From Arthrobacter sp. NicSoilB4 (GTDB taxonomy: Bacteria; Actinomycetota; Actinomycetes; Actinomycetales; Micrococcaceae), in assembly GCF_019977335.1 (NCBI RefSeq), contig NZ_AP024653.1, forward strand, positions 2,604,001 through 2,668,000: DNA of 64,000 bases, written 5' to 3'. Numbering within the stretch: the first letter of the stretch is position 1; each line of letters opens with the position of its first letter. Under the pieces are notes generated by a model. The model was not told the origin of the DNA. It saw only the letters and a list, made by a program, of their open reading frames with translations, and searched no databases. The translations under genes and the position numbers were made by a program. Positions 59,375-64,000 of the stretch are shown piece by piece.

Positions 59375-59830
59375 TCAGCTGCGGGATTCCGCGATGGCCT
59401 TGAGCTTCGCCAGCGCCAGTGGCCAGGCGTCGTCGAACATGGCGACGAATTCCTCTTCGCTGTCGAGCTCCACGTCCACCGTTGTGGCGCCCCCGGACTC
59501 GCTGAAGGCGTATTTTTCATGGGCGCCCATAAAGGCCTTCGCGGCCTCGCTGGTGGTGTCGTCCTCGCCGTTGACGACCTGCCCGATATAGCGCAGGGAG
59601 ATCAGCTCGTTCGGCCTGTTCTCCTCGACGGTGGCGATCATCCCCGCCACTGAGCCGTCGCCGTCGGGCCCGAGGAACCGGATTTCACTGCCCTGGTCCC
59701 AGTTCCCCTCGTAGGAGGACTCACTGTTGAACACACTGGTCCACTCCCGGTACGTGGCATCGTCCAGCATGGTGGTCCACACGGCCTGCACGGGGGCGTT
59801 GACGGTCACCGAATACCGTAACTTTTCCAT
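59375..59830 (-). CDS. SRPBCC-fold protein (polyketide cyclase/AHSA1 type)
   Basis: A 151-aa protein of the SRPBCC/START-like fold (MEKLRYSVTVNAPVQAVWTTMLDD, NELISLRYIGQV). Such proteins bind hydrophobic ligands; the ligand is unknown. TAAAAT lies 5 nt upstream of the ATG at 59830. It converges on yidC and is divergent from the protease gene. Confidence 0.88.
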   Translation of the reverse strand: MEKLRYSVTVNAPVQAVWTTMLDDATYREWTSVFNSESSYEGNWDQGSEIRFLGPDGDGSVAGMIATVEENRPNELISLRYIGQVVNGEDDTTSEAAKAFMGAHEKYAFSESGGATTVDVELDSEEEFVAMFDDAWPLALAKLKAIAESRS

Positions 59831-59866
59831 GCATGATTTTACGTCCGGCCGCGAGCCGGCGAATAG

Positions 59867-59902
59867 TGCGCAGGACAGGACGCAGTACAGGACGCAGGAC
59901 AG
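59867..59902. repeat. Short AGGACGCAG repeat upstream of the protease gene
   Basis: Imperfect 12-bp tandem units ACAGGACGCAGT/ACAGGACGCAGG (59875-59898) with partial copies on both sides, in the 224-bp gap before the M4 protease. Its role is unknown; it may be a regulator site or slippage-made. Confidence 0.6.
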
Positions 59903-60054
59903 CTGGCCGGAAAGCGGGCGCGGCCCCTGCCAAATGTCGGTGGCCGCTCGTAGGCTGTCTGCATCGGCAGCGGGGTTCCGGCGGCCGGGTGGCTGGACTG
60001 GGTGCCGGCCGTCGTACCACCACGGGATCCCGCCGTAGCACTAAGGGGTCTCAC

Positions 60055-61113
60055 ATGCACTGTTCCATCATTCCTCCGTACATGCTCCGCCGCCTGGCGG
60101 CCCAGCGCGAACCTGAGCTCTCCGGCGCCGCCCGCGCGGCGAAGGAAGCCCTGCACCACGTCCCGGGCTTCCAGGCTTCCCGCGCCGTGCCCGGGCCCGG
60201 CAGCCATCCCGGCATGCGCGAGCTCCAGCCTTCCCCGCCGGAGCGGACGGTCTATGACGCCAAGTTCGCCGAGCAGCTTCCCGGCAGCGTGGTCCGCAAG
60301 GAAGGGGAACCGCCCACCGGTGATCCTGCCGCCGACGAGGCCTACGACGGGCTGGGGTACACGCACCGGCTTTACGCCGAGGCCTTCGGCCGGAATTCGA
60401 TCGACGGCAACGGCCTCCACCTCGAGGCCACGGTGCACTACGGCCGCCTGTACGACAACGCTTTCTGGGACGGCCGGCAAATGGTCTTCGGCGACGGCGA
60501 CGGCCAGGTGTTCCAGCGCTTCACGAAGTCGTTGAGCGTGATCGGCCACGAGCTCGCCCACGGCGTCACCCAGTACTCGGCGGGGCTGGTCTACCGCAAC
60601 CAGGCCGGTGCGCTGAACGAATCGATGTCCGATGTCTTCGGGGCGCTCGTCGAGCAGCACGTCCGCCGGCAGTCGACGTCGGAGGCCAGCTGGCTGATCG
60701 GCGAGGGCCTGTTCACGGACCAGGTCCAGGGGACCGCTTTGCGTTCCATGAAGGCCCCCGGAACCGCGTACGACGACGACGTCCTCGGAAGGGATCCGCA
60801 GCCGGACTCGATGGACAGCTATGTGCACACGAGCGCTGACAACGGCGGGGTCCATATCAATTCCGGGATCCCCAACCGGGCGTTTTGCCTGGTTGCCACA
60901 AGCCTCGGCGGCAACGCCTGGGACGCCCCGGGCCAAATCTGGTACGACACGCTGACCGGCGGTTCACTGGCACCGAACGCAACGTTCGGGGCGTTCGCCA
61001 AGGCCACGGCCGCCTCCGCCAAGGAGCTTTTCGGGGCGGATTCTCCAGAGCATGACGCCGTGCGCTCGGCGTGGGAAACTGTGAAGGTAAAGTTCCCGGG
61101 AGCCCGCCGATAG
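60055..61113 (+). CDS. Protealysin-like M4 metalloprotease
   Basis: A 352-aa M4 (thermolysin-family) peptidase. Zn site is HELAH (165-169) with distal ligand E189 in GALNESMSDVFGALVE, and the active-site His region is HTSADNGGVHINSGIPNRAF. The N-terminus MHCSIIPPYMLRRLAAQ has the PPY motif of the short protealysin propeptide, and there is no signal peptide, as in protealysins. Start ATG at 60055 with AAGGGG at -10. Immediately followed by an emfourin-like inhibitor gene. Confidence 0.95.
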   Translation: MHCSIIPPYMLRRLAAQREPELSGAARAAKEALHHVPGFQASRAVPGPGSHPGMRELQPSPPERTVYDAKFAEQLPGSVVRKEGEPPTGDPAADEAYDGLGYTHRLYAEAFGRNSIDGNGLHLEATVHYGRLYDNAFWDGRQMVFGDGDGQVFQRFTKSLSVIGHELAHGVTQYSAGLVYRNQAGALNESMSDVFGALVEQHVRRQSTSEASWLIGEGLFTDQVQGTALRSMKAPGTAYDDDVLGRDPQPDSMDSYVHTSADNGGVHINSGIPNRAFCLVATSLGGNAWDAPGQIWYDTLTGGSLAPNATFGAFAKATAASAKELFGADSPEHDAVRSAWETVKVKFPGARR

Positions 61114-61139
61114 GCCAAACCCATGACGATCCGAGCCCC

Positions 61140-61445
61140 ATGAAGATTACTGTCCAGCGCAGCGGCGGCATTGCCGGCATGAAGCGGACGTGGACCGTGC
61201 AGCCGACGCCGCCGGAGGATACAGACGTCTGGCAGCCCCTGATCGAGGCCTGCCCGTGGGACGCCGTGGCCGAGTCCGGCCGCGGCGCATCCGCCGGCCA
61301 GCCGGACCGGTTCCTGTACAACATCCGGGCCGGACAGCACCGCGCCACCCTGCCCGAGCAGGCCGTCACCGGACCATGGCGGGATCTCGTCGAGACGGCC
61401 AAGGCGGCGGCGGAGCCCCCGCCGTCGGACGGTCTGGTTCCCTAG
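61140..61445 (+). CDS. Emfourin-like protease inhibitor (putative)
   Basis: A 101-aa protein, MKITVQRSGGIAGMKRTWTV onward, with a short hydrophobic-strand pattern and FLYNIRAGQHRATLP. The N-terminal pattern with RSGGIAG and its position 26 bp after a protealysin-like gene match the emfourin inhibitor, co-encoded with protealysin in Serratia. It lacks a signal peptide. Its stop TAG overlaps the converging GlxA stop in the shared CTAG. Confidence 0.75.
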   Translation: MKITVQRSGGIAGMKRTWTVQPTPPEDTDVWQPLIEACPWDAVAESGRGASAGQPDRFLYNIRAGQHRATLPEQAVTGPWRDLVETAKAAAEPPPSDGLVP

Positions 61446-62410
61446 ACTGCGGGGGCCAGGTGTCCGCGGAAGGTGCGGCGGTACGACTGCGGGCTCGTGT
61501 CCAGCACCTTGGCGAAGTGGTGCCGCAGCAGCACCGAGTGGCCAAAGCCGGATTCGCGAGCGATTTCGTCGATGTTGAGGTCCGTGGTCTCAAGCAGTTC
61601 CTGGGCCCGCAGCACACGCTGGGAGTTGAGCCAGGCGGCCGGTGTCGCTCCCGTCTCGGAACGGAAGCGCCGGGCGAACGTCCGCGGCGACATATGGACG
61701 CGCGCGGCGAGCTCGTTGACCGAATGGTCCTCCTCCAGGTGCCGCACCATCCACTGCAGGAGTTCCTCCATGGGCTCGGAGCCGCAGCGCGGGATGGGCC
61801 GGTCGATGAACTGGGCCTGGCCGCCGTCGCGGTGCGGCGGAACCACCATGTCTCGGGCAATAGCCGCCGCCACGTTCGCGCCGAATTCCACCCGGACCAG
61901 ATGCAGGCAGGCGTCGATGCCGGCGGCCGTGCCGGCGCTGGTGATGATCCGGCTGTCCTCGACGTACAGGACGTTCTCGTCCACAAGCACGGCGGGGTAC
62001 CTGCTGGCCAGCTCCTGGGAGTAGTGCCAGTGCGTGGTGCAGCGGCGGCCGTCCAGCAGCCCGGCCCGGGCCAGGGCGAAGGCCCCGGAGCAGATGGACA
62101 TGACCCAGGCCCCGCGGGCGTGGGCGTCGCGCAGGGCGTCCAGGACGGATTCGGGGACGTCGTCGTCACGGCCGAAGGGAACCATGATGACCAGGTCCGC
62201 GTCCGCGGCTGCCTCCAGCCCGAGCCCCACCTGCATGGACAGCCCCGATTTCATCGCGACCTCGCCAGGCACGGGCGTACAGACCCGGAAATCAAAAACG
62301 GGGACGCCGTTCCCGCGTGCCGAGCGGTCGATGCCGAACACCTCGAACGCGGTCGCGAACTCGAAGATCGAGAAGTTGGGGACCACGATCATTGCCACTG
62401 ATTTGATCAT
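61442..62410 (-). CDS. GlxA-family transcriptional regulator (DJ-1/PfpI domain plus AraC HTH)
   Basis: A 322-aa regulator. Residues 1-190 are a DJ-1/PfpI (glutamine-amidotransferase-like) domain with the nucleophile-elbow C107 in MSICSGAFALARAGLL. Residues about 215-315 hold two AraC-type HTH motifs (ARVHMSPRTFARRF, IARESGFGHSVLLRHHF). Ligand unknown. The ATG at 62410 follows GGAAAC. A well-formed inverted repeat lies just upstream between this gene and the divergent 55-aa gene. Confidence 0.92.
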   Translation of the reverse strand: MIKSVAMIVVPNFSIFEFATAFEVFGIDRSARGNGVPVFDFRVCTPVPGEVAMKSGLSMQVGLGLEAAADADLVIMVPFGRDDDVPESVLDALRDAHARGAWVMSICSGAFALARAGLLDGRRCTTHWHYSQELASRYPAVLVDENVLYVEDSRIITSAGTAAGIDACLHLVRVEFGANVAAAIARDMVVPPHRDGGQAQFIDRPIPRCGSEPMEELLQWMVRHLEEDHSVNELAARVHMSPRTFARRFRSETGATPAAWLNSQRVLRAQELLETTDLNIDEIARESGFGHSVLLRHHFAKVLDTSPQSYRRTFRGHLAPAV

Positions 62411-62420
62411 GTTTCCATGA

Positions 62421-62468
62421 TGGCAGAACAGTGGCAGAAATTATAGCTTTTTGGGCATTTCTGCCACT
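62421..62468. promoter_or_regulatory. Operator-like inverted repeat between glxA-type gene and 55-aa gene
   Basis: AGTGGCAGAAAT (62430-62441) and ATTTCTGCCACT (62457-62468) are perfect 12-nt inverted arms with a 15-nt AT-rich spacer, and a third direct half-site TGGCAGAA starts at 62421. It is the likely binding site of the GlxA-family regulator and lies in the 92-bp divergent region. Confidence 0.8.
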
Positions 62469-62502
62469 TCTTTTGTCCGTGCCACGGGAGAACCATAGAC
62501 GT

Positions 62503-62670
62503 ATGGAACTCATCGGAATCGCAGTCATAGTCCTCATCGTCATCGGCCTCGCCGCCACCATCGCAGCTCTCCGCAAGGACGGGCTGGGCCACAACCCGCC
62601 GGTCCGCTCGGAAGACTACTGGACGGCGCTGGACCTGCCCAGCACCAACTACACCTTCCGGATCTTCTAA
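62503..62670 (+). CDS. 55-aa single-pass membrane protein
   Basis: Starts MELIGIAVIVLIVIGLAATI, one transmembrane helix, then a polar tail with GHNPPVRSEDYWTALDLP and an aromatic end. GGGAG lies about 13 nt upstream of the ATG. The function is unknown. It is likely under the shared operator with the GlxA-like regulator. Confidence 0.7.
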   Translation: MELIGIAVIVLIVIGLAATIAALRKDGLGHNPPVRSEDYWTALDLPSTNYTFRIF

Positions 62671-62817
62671 GCCGCTGAACCCGGAACGCACTGCCCCCAA
62701 TCGAAGTAAAGCCACCGCCCCCGCTGCCCGGCCCCGTCAGGGACCGGGCACTTCCCCGTCCCGGGAGTTGCGCCGGAAACCCCCGCCGGGACAGTTCCCA
62801 GTAGACTGTGTGCAGCC

Positions 62818-64000
62818 ATGACACTGCATATCTCCTACCCCGCCGAGCTGCCGGTTTCCGAGCGCCGCGAGGACCTGATGGCCGCCATCGCGGCCAACCA
62901 GGTGACGATCATCGCCGGCGAGACCGGTTCCGGTAAGACGACCCAGATTCCAAAGATGTGCCTGGAGCTTGGCCTCGGCGAGAACGGGCTGATCGGACAC
63001 ACGCAGCCGCGCCGGCTGGCTGCCCGCACGGTCGCCGAGCGCATTGCGGAGGAACTCGGCGTCGAGATCGGCCAGGAAGTGGGCTTCCAGGTCCGGTTCA
63101 CCGGTGAAGTCAGCCGCAGCACCAAGGTCAAGCTCATGACGGACGGCATCCTGCTGGCCGAGATCCAGCGCGACAAGCTGTTGCGCAAGTACAACGCCAT
63201 CATCATCGACGAGGCGCATGAGCGCAGCCTCAATATCGACTTCATCCTCGGGTACCTCAAGCGCATCCTGCCGCAGCGGCCGGACCTGAAGATCATCATC
63301 ACCTCGGCCACCATCGATCCGCAGCGGTTCGCCAAGCACTTCGGCAGCGAAGAAGCGCCGTCGCCGATCATCGAGGTGTCCGGCCGAACCTATCCGGTCG
63401 AGATCCGCTACCGGCCGTTGTCCCAGCCGGCCGGCGGGGGCGCCGACGACGGCGGAGAAGGCACTGCCTCCGACGACGAGCTGGAAGAGGACCGCGACCC
63501 GCTGGACGCGGTGTGCGACGCCGTCGACGAACTCGCGCAGGAGGCGCCCGGCGACATCCTGATCTTCTTCTCCGGCGAGCGCGAAATCCGGGACGCCGCC
63601 GAGGCGCTCAACGGCAGGATCCAGTCCAACCGCAAGCTGGCCGGTACCGAGGTGCTCCCCCTTTTCGCCCGCCTGAGCCTGCAGGAACAGCACAAGGTGT
63701 TCCATCCCGGCAACAAGCGCCGGATCGTGCTCGCCACCAACGTCGCGGAGACGTCCCTGACGGTGCCCGGCATCAAATACGTCATCGACACCGGCACCGC
63801 GCGCATCTCCCGCTACTCGCACCGCACCAAGGTCCAGCGCCTGCCGATCGAGCGGGTTTCACAGGCTTCGGCCAACCAGCGCTCCGGCCGGTGCGGCCGT
63901 GTCTCCGACGGCATCGCGATCCGGCTCTACGCGGAAGCGGACTTTGAGTCCCGGCCGCCCTTCACGGATCCGGAGATCCTGCGCACCAACCTCGCCGCGG
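62818..64000 (+). CDS. hrpA: DEAH-box ATP-dependent RNA helicase HrpA (5' part)
   Basis: Open to the window end, 394 residues seen of an expected 1300 or so. Walker [26 protein letters not shown] (motif II), TSATID (motif III) and [18 protein letters not shown] are all in place, and a Gly/Glu/Asp-rich insertion lies between the RecA domains (near residue 200-225). TAGACT lies 10 nt before the ATG. Confidence 0.95.
   Translation, partial: MTLHISYPAELPVSERREDLMAAIAANQVTIIAGETGSGKTTQIPKMCLELGLGENGLIGHTQPRRLAARTVAERIAEELGVEIGQEVGFQVRFTGEVSRSTKVKLMTDGILLAEIQRDKLLRKYNAIIIDEAHERSLNIDFILGYLKRILPQRPDLKIIITSATIDPQRFAKHFGSEEAPSPIIEVSGRTYPVEIRYRPLSQPAGGGADDGGEGTASDDELEEDRDPLDAVCDAVDELAQEAPGDILIFFSGEREIRDAAEALNGRIQSNRKLAGTEVLPLFARLSLQEQHKVFHPGNKRRIVLATNVAETSLTVPGIKYVIDTGTARISRYSHRTKVQRLPIERVSQASANQRSGRCGRVSDGIAIRLYAEADFESRPPFTDPEILRTNLAA

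Overview
The window is about 66% G+C, densely coded and almost entirely chromosomal core. Protein sequences, the RNA-light layout and gene order point to a high-GC actinobacterium of the Micrococcaceae, most likely Arthrobacter or a close relative. From memory, much of the gene order matches the Mycobacterium tuberculosis Rv1292-Rv1341 interval: argS-lysA-hom-thrC-thrB-rho-prfA-prmC-sua5-rfe-atpI-atpBEFHAGDC-DUF2550, then nucS, a thioredoxin/TPR protein, pncB, clpS, DUF2017, murI, the Rv1339 homologue, rph and rdgB.

Layout. 1-8.6 kb: exonuclease/BRCT protein, DedA, rdgB, rph, an inserted two-component system, an MBL hydrolase, murI, DUF2017 and clpS. 8.6-13.7 kb: a 3 x 59 bp tandem repeat between divergent clpS and pncB-pncA (NAD salvage), a lipoprotein, a DEAD/DEAH helicase and DUF3039. 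13.7-25.4 kb: nagB, an ABC exporter, an old-yellow-enzyme oxidoreductase with a CnoX-like thioredoxin, a large secreted/membrane protein, an AI-2E-family permease, a hydrolase, nucS and a cold-shock protein. 25.7-38 kb: a lipid aminoacyltransferase with an esterase, DUF2550 and the complete F1Fo ATP synthase operon. 38-46 kb: cell-surface polysaccharide genes, a threonylcarbamoyl-AMP synthase, prmC and prfA. 46-55.2 kb: rho, thrB, thrC, hom, lysA and argS. 55.4-64 kb: an accessory-like stretch with a three-gene flavinylation/electron-transfer cassette, tRNA-Arg(CCG), a second-type YidC, an SRPBCC protein, a protealysin-like M4 protease with an emfourin-like inhibitor, a GlxA-type regulator with an operator-like inverted repeat, and the start of hrpA.

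Most interesting points: (i) the FMN_bind lipoprotein / ApbE / NqrB-RnfD-FNR fusion cassette (55412-58289), which looks like a minimal transmembrane flavin electron-transfer module; (ii) the protealysin-emfourin pair (60055-61445); (iii) a nested inverted-repeat element (45998-46116) lying exactly where rpmE is found in mycobacteria; (iv) a perfect 60-bp palindrome (22733-22792); (v) twelve genes with a TAnnnT box exactly 6-7 nt before the start codon, implying widespread leaderless transcription and fixing several starts; (vi) a pseudo-rhomboid/lipid aminoacyltransferase fusion; (vii) an ATP synthase epsilon subunit with no room for the C-terminal inhibitory helices. No prophage, insertion sequence or CRISPR array was seen.
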